A stretch of DNA of 64,000 bases from Clostridiales bacterium (GTDB lineage Bacteria > Bacillota > Clostridia > Christensenellales > Aristaeellaceae). A program made the position numbers and the translations under genes. The notes beneath the pieces are model-generated. The model had not been told where the DNA came from. It did no database searches and saw only the letters and a program-made list of their open reading frames with translations. Below, in pieces: positions 47,087-55,954 of this stretch. Every line of letters starts with the position of its first letter. The first letter of the stretch is position 1. Location of the stretch: contig SVGL01000005.1 in the NCBI GenBank assembly GCA_015056325.1, forward strand, positions 62,001 to 126,000, read 5' to 3'.

Positions 47087-47980
47087 GTGGACAGCGAAAA
47101 AATCAAAAGCCTGTGTGCTGTGGTTGAGACTGGCAGCATGTCGGAGGCGGCGCGGATCCTGTATTGCTCCCAGCCGGCTGTCACCAAGCATATTGCTGCG
47201 CTGGAAAGCGAATTCGGCGTGAAGATATTTCAGCGGGAGGGCAAGCGGCTACTGCTCACGGAGGCAGGCAGGCGCATCCATGCATTTGCCAGCCGCTTTC
47301 TGGATGATTATCAGCAACTTCAGCAGGCGCTCTATCACCTCCGGATGCAGGAGAATCACTGCATTAATTTTGGTGCGACAAATTTCATCGGTACTTACTT
47401 GGTACCGGAGGCGCTGGCTGCCTACAAGGAAGCCCATCCGGACAGACAAGTCATGGTAACCATTGATTTCTGGTCAAACCTCCTGCAACTGCTGCATCGG
47501 GATGAAATTGCCTTTGCGTTGGCGCCACAGACAGAGGAGCTGCTCAATATGGAGGAGCTGGAGCACCTCCCCGTGGCAGAAGACGCGATGTGTCTGATCC
47601 TGCCGCCGGAACATCCGCTGGCCATGCAGGAGGAGATCAGCACCGAAAACCTGCGGGAGATTCCCTTTCTGGTGCCGCAGGGGTTATCGGCCACACGCCG
47701 CTATGTGATGGAACAGTTTGAAAGCCTGGGATTCACTCCGCATGCGCTGCTGGATCTCGGTACGGCACAGGCCGTCAAGCAGGGCGTGATCAACGGTCTG
47801 GGTGTTGGTATTGTTTCCCGCAGATCGGTGCGCATGGAGGAGCTGGCGCAGCGGTTGGTGTGCCGTCCGGTACAAGGTATGCATATGACACGGACGCTGT
47901 GCGTTGTTAAGCGTAAAGACCGGCGGATGACTGCGGAGGAAGCAGCCTGGATCGAAACAGTACGAAACCTGTCGGTGTAA
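47087..47980 (+). CDS. LysR family transcriptional regulator
   Basis: IKSLCAVVETGSMSEAARILYCSQPAVTKHIAALESEFGVKIFQREGKRLLLTEAG; GTG start after aaaggaggt. Confidence 0.93.
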   Translation: MDSEKIKSLCAVVETGSMSEAARILYCSQPAVTKHIAALESEFGVKIFQREGKRLLLTEAGRRIHAFASRFLDDYQQLQQALYHLRMQENHCINFGATNFIGTYLVPEALAAYKEAHPDRQVMVTIDFWSNLLQLLHRDEIAFALAPQTEELLNMEELEHLPVAEDAMCLILPPEHPLAMQEEISTENLREIPFLVPQGLSATRRYVMEQFESLGFTPHALLDLGTAQAVKQGVINGLGVGIVSRRSVRMEELAQRLVCRPVQGMHMTRTLCVVKRKDRRMTAEEAAWIETVRNLSV

Positions 47981-48012
47981 GTGAAGCAGATACACGAAAG
48001 GAGTGTTTGAAT

Positions 48013-49587
48013 ATGATGGAAAAGAAATATGGCGGCGCGGCGCTTGCGGAGGCAGTCAGGGCGGCCTATGCAAAGGGCGAAACGGATTACTACCTCAACC
48101 CCATGGTGCTGACCGACGGCGAAGGAAACCCCATCGGCAATGTGCAGGATGGCGACTCGGTCATCTTCTGCTGTCGCCGTGGTGAGCGTGAGATCGAGCT
48201 GACGGATATGTTTGTCGATCCTGCCTTTGACAAGGTCGACCGCAAGTATCTGCCCAATGTGGATTTCTCCATCCTGACGCTCTATCACGATAAGTTCAAG
48301 CATCTCCCGGTGGCCTTCGCCCCTGCCAAGGTAGAGCTGCCTCTGGCACAGGTGATCAGCGAAAGCGGAAAGACCCAGCTGCACTGTGCCGAGTCGGAGA
48401 AATACGCCCATGTGACGTTCTTCTTCAACGGCGGCCGCAATGAGGCTTTCCAGGGAGAGGAGGACATCCGCGTGCCCTCTCCCAAGGGCGTACCTTTCGA
48501 CACCGTTCCTGCACTGAGCCTGCATGAGGTCGTGGAAAAAACCACTGCCAAACTGGGCCAGGTTGACTTCGCTGTCGTTAACTTTGCCAACGGCGACGTG
48601 GTGGGCCATACCGCCAACAGCGAGGCGAAAAAGGCCGCTGCTGCTGCTGTCAGCGCCGAGCTGGAGATCCTGACGAAGGATGCGCTGCAGAAAGGGTATG
48701 TGGTGATGATCACCGCTGACCACGGCAATATAGAGACGCTCTATGGAAAGAATGGTCAGCCCCATGTGGCCCACACAAAGAATCAGGTGCCCTTCCTGGT
48801 GCTGGACGCCAAGGCGGATGCGATCCAGCCCCGCAGCGGCGTGTTGGGCGATGTTGCGCCTACCGTCCTGCAAGCAATGGGCATTGCTCAGCCTGCGATC
48901 ATGACAGGTTCCTCCCTGACGCCTGACCATAACTATGGCGAGGATCGTCAAGTGCTGCTGGTGATCCTGGATGGCTGGGGCTTCGGCACCGGCGACGAGA
49001 ATGATGCGATCCACCTGGGAGAAACGCCCTACTGGGATCAGCTGCTGCGTACCACGCCTTACGCCCGGCTGGACGCCTCCGGCGCAGCGGTGGGCCTGTG
49101 CAGCGGCAAGGCGGGCAACTCCGAGGCTGGTCACATGAACCTTGGCGCCGGCCGTATTGTCCCCCAGGATGATATGCGTCTGGAAAGCGCCATGGCGGAG
49201 GGAACCTTTGCACAGAATCCCGTGTTTGTCCAACAGGTGGAGCGCTGCATCGCAAACAAAAAGGCCCTGCATCTGCTGTCCTACCTGACCCGTGCGTCTT
49301 CCCACGGCTCGATTGATTACCCCCTCTCCCTGACCCGCATGGCCGAAGCGAAGGGATTGAAGGATATCTTCCTGCATATCATCTTTGATGGCCGCAGCAC
49401 GGAGCCCGGCAGCGCGCCCCAGCTTCTGGAAGAACTGGATGCTGAACTGGCGCAAATCGGCGCAGGCAAGGTTGTCAGCGGCGTTGGCCGCGGCCTGGCA
49501 CTGGACCGTGACGGCAATTTCGACAAAGTCAAAAAAGCCTACGACAGCATGGTCGCAGGCGTAGGGGCAGTGTATACGGAGGCTTAA
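48013..49587 (+). CDS. Circularly permuted cofactor-independent phosphoglycerate mutase-like protein
   Basis: Contiguous frame. Order: canonical C-terminal motifs (TEKYAHVTFFFNGG-like, NFANGDVVGHT, ITADHGN, HVAHTKNQVPF, MTGSSL) then canonical N-terminal motifs (VILDGWGF, GKAGNSEAGHMNLGAGRIV, FDGRSTEP, GRGLALDRDG, KKAYDSMVAG). Confidence 0.85.
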   Translation: MMEKKYGGAALAEAVRAAYAKGETDYYLNPMVLTDGEGNPIGNVQDGDSVIFCCRRGEREIELTDMFVDPAFDKVDRKYLPNVDFSILTLYHDKFKHLPVAFAPAKVELPLAQVISESGKTQLHCAESEKYAHVTFFFNGGRNEAFQGEEDIRVPSPKGVPFDTVPALSLHEVVEKTTAKLGQVDFAVVNFANGDVVGHTANSEAKKAAAAAVSAELEILTKDALQKGYVVMITADHGNIETLYGKNGQPHVAHTKNQVPFLVLDAKADAIQPRSGVLGDVAPTVLQAMGIAQPAIMTGSSLTPDHNYGEDRQVLLVILDGWGFGTGDENDAIHLGETPYWDQLLRTTPYARLDASGAAVGLCSGKAGNSEAGHMNLGAGRIVPQDDMRLESAMAEGTFAQNPVFVQQVERCIANKKALHLLSYLTRASSHGSIDYPLSLTRMAEAKGLKDIFLHIIFDGRSTEPGSAPQLLEELDAELAQIGAGKVVSGVGRGLALDRDGNFDKVKKAYDSMVAGVGAVYTEA

Positions 49588-51782
49588 GCTTCCTCATGGC
49601 CCTGGCTCAGGCGGTATTGCTTGGGCGTCATGCCGGTGGCCGCCTTGAACTGCACGAAGAAATACTGGATGTTCTCCACGCCGATCAGCGGGCCGAAGTC
49701 CTTGATTTTGACGTCCGTCTCCCGCAGCAGGCGCTTAGCCTCCTCGATTCGCAGACCGTTGATACATTCAGAAACGGACATCCCGTGCGTCTGTCGGAAT
49801 ACACGCCCCAGATAAGCCGACGACATGGAGAAATGGTCAGCCAACATCTGCAGGCTCAGCGCAGGATCCCGGAATTGCTCCTGGATCATCCGCATGATCG
49901 CTTCCGGAAGCTGCCCCTGGCGCGCACGCCGCTCCTGACGGGTTTTCTCTGTAATGGGATTGAACAGCTCAAAGAAGTAACGATCCACATCCGCCAGTTT
50001 CTCCGCCTGTTGGAGGCGCAGAACGAACTCCTTACGTGCCTCCTTGTAGGGCGGTGTTGTCTCAGGGAACAATTCATAATACAGTTTTAGCACAGAACGT
50101 GCCAGATGCGTCAATGAAAACTCGACGCTCTGGTACGTTTTTCCGTTCAACAGATCAATGAAGGTCCGGTAGGCGTCCTTTACATCATCATCATTGCCCA
50201 GGCGCAGTGCCTCGATGATGCGCTCACACTGTTGTTCCGCCATCACAGAAGAATCCTCCAGGGCAGGCAGCTCGGAAATGCAGCGTACGGGCTTCTCATC
50301 ATACAGCAGACGCAGCTGATAGGCTTCAACAAGCTGGTTGTAGCTGCCGGAAAGCTCGCCCCAGGTGGATACCGGCTCACCAATGACGATAGACCAGCGC
50401 GGATAGGTGCCGACCATCTGGGAGCACAAATTCATCACAGCCTGATGGTCAGCCGGCTGCACCAGCAGAACGGTATGATCATCAGGAACCGAAACTGCCT
50501 CGCTGGCAGGGAAATAAGGGCGAACGAAATCCATCAAATGCTCAAGGCGGTTTGTGCTGACAAAAATGGGAATAAGCGCTTCGCCATCACGCAGAGACAT
50601 GTCGTATTCCGCGGCGATGCTTCCGCTGGTTTTTTCTTGGCCCAGGAGGAGTCCGGACAAAACGGAATCCCGCAGCATCCGGCGAAGTGCGTCGTTGATG
50701 CGGTTGGAGTCTGCTGATTGACTGATCAGCGCGTTGAGCTGTTCAACAGGGGTTTTTTTACCATCCTTGGCATTGTTAATGCCGGAAAGGGAGACCTGTA
50801 TATCGTGGAAAGGCATCCACACCCTGACAACGACCAGCACCGTACCGATCATCAGCGCGATAAAAGCCAGGATCACCGTCAGGTAAACGCTGCTTTCCAT
50901 ACGGGTCAAACCAGTTAAATGCTTATCGTAGGGGAGCAGCCGGGCGTAATACCAGTCCCGGTTCTTCATGCGCGTGAAAAGGCACAGCTGCTTTGTTCCA
51001 TACTCATCCGTCCAAACGAAATTGGCGGTGTTTTTGCCTTGAGCCAGTTGCGTCCGCAGCTCATCCAGTAGGCGGGCATCTTCTATTTGACAAGCCTCAG
51101 TGGTTGCGATCACATTTCCCTGGGCATCCATCATCAGGGCGGGCTCATCCGGTTCGGTGCCCAGGTAGAGTTCGGCAAACCAACGGCTGCTGATGTTGAG
51201 CATCATCACATTGTCGGCGGTTCCGCCGTTGCCGGTGAGGTCAAAATAGAGGATGGAGAACATCGCTCGGTTGGCGCTGGAGGAAGAGGAGACGGAGTAA
51301 CGTGGAATGGGCTGAAGCCGCTGTGAAGATGTCTTGTTCAGCATCAGTTGCAGGGCGTCCTGATCGCGGAAAACGGGTGCAGGGTCGCTTACCGCACCGG
51401 AGGAAAGGGTGCTGTAGACATAATCCTGCTTGCCGTTGTACACATAGATGGAGTCAATCACAGAGCTGGAGGCGGTGAAATCATTCAAAGCGCGCAAGCC
51501 GTCGATCATATCTGAGTTGCTAAGCTCACTATAGGTGCGCAGCTTCTTCACGCTATGGATATTGTAGATCTGCGCGGACAGATTCTGCAGCACGCCCTCA
51601 GCCATGGAGGCGGTGCTGTTGACCTGCTTGACAAAATCGCTGCTCAGGGTGTTTATGGACTGCCATAAAGCAGACTGAAAACCAAAGTACATCGACAGAA
51701 ACACGCCGATGACCACAACCGAAATACCAAGCAAGAGAATATATAGATTGCGATAAGCAGATCTGTGTTCTGGGTATTTCAT
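49584..51782 (-). CDS. Membrane-bound AraC-type transcriptional regulator with extracellular sensor region
   Basis: Two TM segments flanking an extracytoplasmic region; C-terminal LQMLADHFSMSSAYLGRVFRQTHGMSVSECINGLRIEEAKRLLRETDVKIKDFGPLIGVENIQYFFVQFKAATGMTPKQYR. Confidence 0.88.
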   Translation of the reverse strand: MKYPEHRSAYRNLYILLLGISVVVIGVFLSMYFGFQSALWQSINTLSSDFVKQVNSTASMAEGVLQNLSAQIYNIHSVKKLRTYSELSNSDMIDGLRALNDFTASSSVIDSIYVYNGKQDYVYSTLSSGAVSDPAPVFRDQDALQLMLNKTSSQRLQPIPRYSVSSSSSANRAMFSILYFDLTGNGGTADNVMMLNISSRWFAELYLGTEPDEPALMMDAQGNVIATTEACQIEDARLLDELRTQLAQGKNTANFVWTDEYGTKQLCLFTRMKNRDWYYARLLPYDKHLTGLTRMESSVYLTVILAFIALMIGTVLVVVRVWMPFHDIQVSLSGINNAKDGKKTPVEQLNALISQSADSNRINDALRRMLRDSVLSGLLLGQEKTSGSIAAEYDMSLRDGEALIPIFVSTNRLEHLMDFVRPYFPASEAVSVPDDHTVLLVQPADHQAVMNLCSQMVGTYPRWSIVIGEPVSTWGELSGSYNQLVEAYQLRLLYDEKPVRCISELPALEDSSVMAEQQCERIIEALRLGNDDDVKDAYRTFIDLLNGKTYQSVEFSLTHLARSVLKLYYELFPETTPPYKEARKEFVLRLQQAEKLADVDRYFFELFNPITEKTRQERRARQGQLPEAIMRMIQEQFRDPALSLQMLADHFSMSSAYLGRVFRQTHGMSVSECINGLRIEEAKRLLRETDVKIKDFGPLIGVENIQYFFVQFKAATGMTPKQYRLSQGHEEA

Positions 51783-51834
51783 GCCGCTTCCTCCAATGTA
51801 TTCGTTTCCGCATGGACATAATACCACACTTTTT

Positions 51835-51853
51835 GAACATTTCAAACATGTTC
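51835..51853. promoter_or_regulatory. Candidate operator in sensor/SBP divergent promoter region
   Basis: GAACAT-N7-ATGTTC inside a longer TTTTTGAACAT...ATGTTCGAAAAA near-palindrome. Confidence 0.4.
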
Positions 51854-51994
51854 GAAAAAATACTTTGAAATTTGTATATTGTCGAAAAGGTTCGATTTTT
51901 GCACTTTACAATGCGAAGGCTTGATTTTATACTGAAGTCAACAACGGAGTCCGGGAGAGATGACTCCGAATTTAATAAGAAAGAGGGTTCCCAC

Positions 51995-53008
51995 ATGAAG
52001 AAGATCCTTGCTCTCGTTTTGGCATGCATGATGCTGCTGTCCGTCTCTGCGTTTGCAGAGGAAAAGGACCCTGCAAGCTACTCCGGCAATGTCATGATGT
52101 ACTCCTCCGCCGGTGAAGACATCGTTCTGGCCATCAAGGAAGCTTTCGAAGCCAAGTATCCCAATGTGACCCTGGACTACTACGCTGCCACCTCCGGCAA
52201 GTGCGTGACCAAGCTGGCCACCGAAATCCAGGCCAACGCCGTTGCCTGCGACGTGTTCTGGCCCGCTGACTTCTCCACCACCATCTCCATGAAGAACCAG
52301 GGCCAGCTGCAGCACTACGTGTCCAAGCACGACGCTGCCATCGATCCCCAGTTCAAGGATCCCGACGGCTACTTCACCGGCGCCCGTATGCTGGTCTTCG
52401 GCTTCACCTACTCCACCATCGCCTGCGATCCCTCCGAGATCCCCGCGAACTATGACGAGATCCTGACCGATAACTTCTATAACCAGATCCTGCTGTCCGA
52501 TCCCACCGGCTCCGCTTCCACCCGCGCCCTGGTGTATGCTTTCGTGAACAACGAGAAGTACGGCTGGGAGTACTTCGAGAAGCTGAAGGAACTGCGCGCT
52601 GAGCTCGAGTCCTCCTCCGGCGCCGTGAACAACAAGGTTGCATCCGGCTCCTACAAGCTGGCTTTCGGTCTGGACTACACCACCCGCAACCTGATCGCCA
52701 CCGGTTCTCCCGTTGATTTCAAGAACACCACCGACATGATCGCCATGGCGGCTCCCATCTGCATCCCCGTTGGTTGCCCCAACACTGAGCTGGCTCAGCT
52801 GCTGTATGACTTCATTCTGGATCCCGCCGGCGGCCAGAAGATCCTGACCCAGTTCTACACCACCCCCGTTGCCAGCGGCGTTGAGCTGCCCGAAGGCATG
52901 CTGGATTCCGCTTACATCGCTGCCAACTGCATGCCCATCGACTTTGTGGATCTGTCCAACACCTCCACCGAGCTGCTGGATAAGTTCGACGCTATCTTCA
53001 AGAAGTAA
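51995..53008 (+). CDS. ABC transporter substrate-binding protein (Fbp/AfuA-type)
   Basis: Signal peptide; VMMYSSAGEDIVLAIKEAFEAKYPNVTLDYYAATSGKCVTKLATEIQANAVACDVFWPAD; family typical of ferric/phosphonate/sugar-phosphate SBPs. Confidence 0.85.
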   Translation: MKKILALVLACMMLLSVSAFAEEKDPASYSGNVMMYSSAGEDIVLAIKEAFEAKYPNVTLDYYAATSGKCVTKLATEIQANAVACDVFWPADFSTTISMKNQGQLQHYVSKHDAAIDPQFKDPDGYFTGARMLVFGFTYSTIACDPSEIPANYDEILTDNFYNQILLSDPTGSASTRALVYAFVNNEKYGWEYFEKLKELRAELESSSGAVNNKVASGSYKLAFGLDYTTRNLIATGSPVDFKNTTDMIAMAAPICIPVGCPNTELAQLLYDFILDPAGGQKILTQFYTTPVASGVELPEGMLDSAYIAANCMPIDFVDLSNTSTELLDKFDAIFKK

Positions 53009-53142
53009 GCTATTCGCAGCTGAACGTCAACAGTCATAATACGGGCCGGCAGACAGGTTATGTCAACTTGGCTGCCGGCCTTTCCTCAAAAGATGCGGCG
53101 CTTCGCGTGCTGCATAAGATCCACAGAGAGGAGATTCCGCAC

Positions 53143-54228
53143 TTGGTTAAGTATGATAACATTACTATCCGCTACGGAGCTCACACCGTTGTGGAAGATT
53201 TCTCCCTGGAGATTCACAAGGGAGAAATTCTGGGCATTGTTGGGCCCTCCGGCTGCGGCAAAACCTCGCTGGTTCGTGCACTGGGCGGCTTCCTGAATCC
53301 CGTGCAAGGTGAGATCTACATCAATGGTGATCTGGTGTACAGCAAGCAGAAGCGTGTCAATCGCTCGCCGGAGTCCCGCCATCTGGGCATCGTGTTCCAG
53401 GATTATGCCGTGTGGCCCCATCTGTCCGTGTGGGACAACGTGATGTACCCCCTGAAGAAGCGCCGAGTCCCCAAGGAGCAGGCGAAGGAAATGGTCGCCC
53501 ATGCGTTGGAACAGGTGCAGATGAAGGGCTACGAGAAGTACATGCCTTCCCAGCTGTCCGGCGGCCAGCAGCAGCGTGTCGCCATCGCCCGTGCACTGAC
53601 CTGCTCCAACGAGCTGATCATCATGGACGAGCCCATCACCAACCTGGACGCTAAGCTGCGCGAGGGCATGCTGGATGAGATTCGCATGCTGCAGCAGCGT
53701 CTGCATACCACCATCATCTACATCACCCACGATCAGGAAGCTGCCCTGCAGCTTTGTGACCGTGTGGTCATCATGGAGCCCAACGGCAAAATCAGCCAGA
53801 TCGGCACAGATGAAGAGATCATCGAACATCCCGCCAACCGCTTTGTGTTCAGCTTCATCGGCGTGAGCAACTTCATCCCCGTGGTGGAGAAGGCTGGAAA
53901 GTACTATCTCTGGAAGGCAGAGGGTGCCCTCTGCTTTGCAGACAAGACGCCTGCCGGCTATCTCTCTGGCAAGCAGAATGTGATGGGTATCCGCCCGATG
54001 GATATCGTCTTTGATGACGCCAGCCCTGTCAAGGGTGAGATCACCCAGGCGGTGTTCCTGGGCAGCATGTACAACTTCTTCGTGAAGGTCAACGATGTGG
54101 AGCTGCGCGTGCAGCGTTCCACCCTGGATTCGCTGGATGGCCGTGAATATCTTGAGGGCGAGACGGTTGGTCTGCGGTTCCTGAACGAGAAGTACTACGA
54201 AGCAGAAGAGGGCGAGGTGTCTGTATGA
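53143..54228 (+). CDS. ABC transporter ATP-binding protein (FbpC/AfuC-type)
   Basis: GPSGCGKTS, LSGGQQQRVAIARAL, IIMDEPITNLD; TTG start chosen after gagaggag, uncertain. Confidence 0.9.
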   Translation: MVKYDNITIRYGAHTVVEDFSLEIHKGEILGIVGPSGCGKTSLVRALGGFLNPVQGEIYINGDLVYSKQKRVNRSPESRHLGIVFQDYAVWPHLSVWDNVMYPLKKRRVPKEQAKEMVAHALEQVQMKGYEKYMPSQLSGGQQQRVAIARALTCSNELIIMDEPITNLDAKLREGMLDEIRMLQQRLHTTIIYITHDQEAALQLCDRVVIMEPNGKISQIGTDEEIIEHPANRFVFSFIGVSNFIPVVEKAGKYYLWKAEGALCFADKTPAGYLSGKQNVMGIRPMDIVFDDASPVKGEITQAVFLGSMYNFFVKVNDVELRVQRSTLDSLDGREYLEGETVGLRFLNEKYYEAEEGEVSV

Positions 54229-55952
54229 AAATGAGTTTCAATCGTACAAACCGTGACCTGGCCCGCATGGATGGCAAGAAGTTTGGTCTGGATCAGATCA
54301 TGACCACGCTTTGCTTCCTCATCATGACGACGGTGGTCATTCTGCCCGTGGTCATGATCATCTACAACACCTTCTGGGACGGTACCAAGCTGGATCTGGA
54401 GATGTTCGCCCGTGTCATCCTGCGCGAAGAAAATCTGACCGCCATGAAGAACACGGTCATCATCGCCATTTTTGCAACGCTGCTTGCAACCATCGTGGGT
54501 GTGTTCTTTGCCTGGCTTCTGGGCCGCAGCGACATTCCCATGAAGGGCCTGATGCGATGGCTGTTCTCCATCCCCTTCATGATTCCGCCCTTCCTGGCAG
54601 CCATGGCGTGGGACATGATGTTCTCCGGCCGCGGCGGCTACATCAACCGTTTGTTGATGAATATCTTTAACCTCCGCGATGCGCCCTTTAACATCAATAC
54701 CGTTGCAGGCATCATCGTCATCGAGGTCATCTATTACTTCCCCTTCGTGTACATGCAGGTGGTTTCTGCGCTGGAGCGCATGGACCCCACCCTGGAGGAA
54801 TCCGCCCGCATTGCCGGCGCCAAGCAGTGGTACGTTATCCGCAAGATCACTCTGCCGCTGACCATCCCTGCCATCTCCTCCGGTACGCTGCTGGTGCTGA
54901 TCACCTCCCTGTCCAACTACGGCATTCCTTCCATGTTGGGCTACTCCAAGAACATCTTCACCCTGCCGACAATGATCGTTGAGCGCGTGAACCGTGCCGG
55001 CGGCGATTTCCAGGGCATCCGTGAAGCGACCGCCCTGTCCGTCGTGCTGGTGATTGTGGTGTCTATTGCCCTGTTTGTGCAGCGCAAACTCCTCAAGGCT
55101 GGTCGTTATGACATCATCAAGGGTAAGTCCATGCGCCCAGCGATGATCAAGCTCCGTGCAGCGAAATATCCGCTGCTGGTGTTCTCCATCATCTTCCTGG
55201 TGCTGGTCGTGCTGACTCCCCTGGTGATCATTCTGCTGGTCAGCTTCCTGCGCGCGTACGGCCTGCCCTTCGAGCTCAAGAATTTCTCCTTTGTCAACTA
55301 CCAGAAGATTCTCATCGGCAACAAGGCGGTTACCGACTCGATCAAGAACAGCTTGTTCCTGGGCTTCGGTTCCGGCTTTGTGTGCCTGTTCCTGGGCGTC
55401 ATGCTGTCCTACGTGATCTACAAGGTCAAGCCCCGCGGCAGCGGCGCGCTGGAAACCCTGGCGGTGCTGCCCTACTCCCTGCCCGGCACGGTCATGGCCA
55501 TTGGCTGTATCCTGGCCTGGAGCGGCGCTGTGTTCGGCATTACGCTGTACAACACCATCTGGATCATCATGGTGGCATACATTGCCCGCTATCTGAGCTA
55601 CACGCTCAAATCCTGCTCCGCATCGCTGCAGCAGGTGCATCTGTCGCTGGAGGAAGCCAGCCGTTCCTGCGGTGCGACCCACATGCAGTCCCTGATGGAT
55701 ATCACCCTGCCGCTGATCAAGCCGGCCATGGTGTCCAGCTTCTTCCTCGTCTTCCTGCCTGCCATGCGTGAGCTGACCACCTCCGTCCTGCTGTATGGCC
55801 CCAACAGCCGTACCCTGGGCGTGCAGATCCAGCAGCTTCGTGTCAATGGCTACATGACGCAGGCTGCAGCACTTTCCGTGGTCGCCATTGCCATCATCAT
55901 GATCTGCAACGGCGTCGTCAAATCCATCACAAAGGATAGGAAGGGCGTGTAA
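54225..55952 (+). CDS. ABC transporter permease with two fused permease domains (FbpB/AfuB-type)
   Basis: Two EAA motifs: EESARIAGAKQWYVIRKITLPLTIP and EEASRSCGATHMQSLMDITLPLIKP. Confidence 0.92.
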   Translation: MKMSFNRTNRDLARMDGKKFGLDQIMTTLCFLIMTTVVILPVVMIIYNTFWDGTKLDLEMFARVILREENLTAMKNTVIIAIFATLLATIVGVFFAWLLGRSDIPMKGLMRWLFSIPFMIPPFLAAMAWDMMFSGRGGYINRLLMNIFNLRDAPFNINTVAGIIVIEVIYYFPFVYMQVVSALERMDPTLEESARIAGAKQWYVIRKITLPLTIPAISSGTLLVLITSLSNYGIPSMLGYSKNIFTLPTMIVERVNRAGGDFQGIREATALSVVLVIVVSIALFVQRKLLKAGRYDIIKGKSMRPAMIKLRAAKYPLLVFSIIFLVLVVLTPLVIILLVSFLRAYGLPFELKNFSFVNYQKILIGNKAVTDSIKNSLFLGFGSGFVCLFLGVMLSYVIYKVKPRGSGALETLAVLPYSLPGTVMAIGCILAWSGAVFGITLYNTIWIIMVAYIARYLSYTLKSCSASLQQVHLSLEEASRSCGATHMQSLMDITLPLIKPAMVSSFFLVFLPAMRELTTSVLLYGPNSRTLGVQIQQLRVNGYMTQAAALSVVAIAIIMICNGVVKSITKDRKGV

Positions 55953-55954
55953 CA

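Noticed and set aside
47701-49455. 584-aa minus-strand ORF opposite the permuted PGM
   Set aside because: Antisense shadow without recognisable motifs; the sense strand carries well-conserved iPGM blocks.
48013-49587. Ordinary gpmI, or a tandem duplication of gpmI
   Set aside because: Only one copy of each motif block is present and the order is reversed relative to canonical iPGM; no leftover N-terminal block upstream or C-terminal block downstream.
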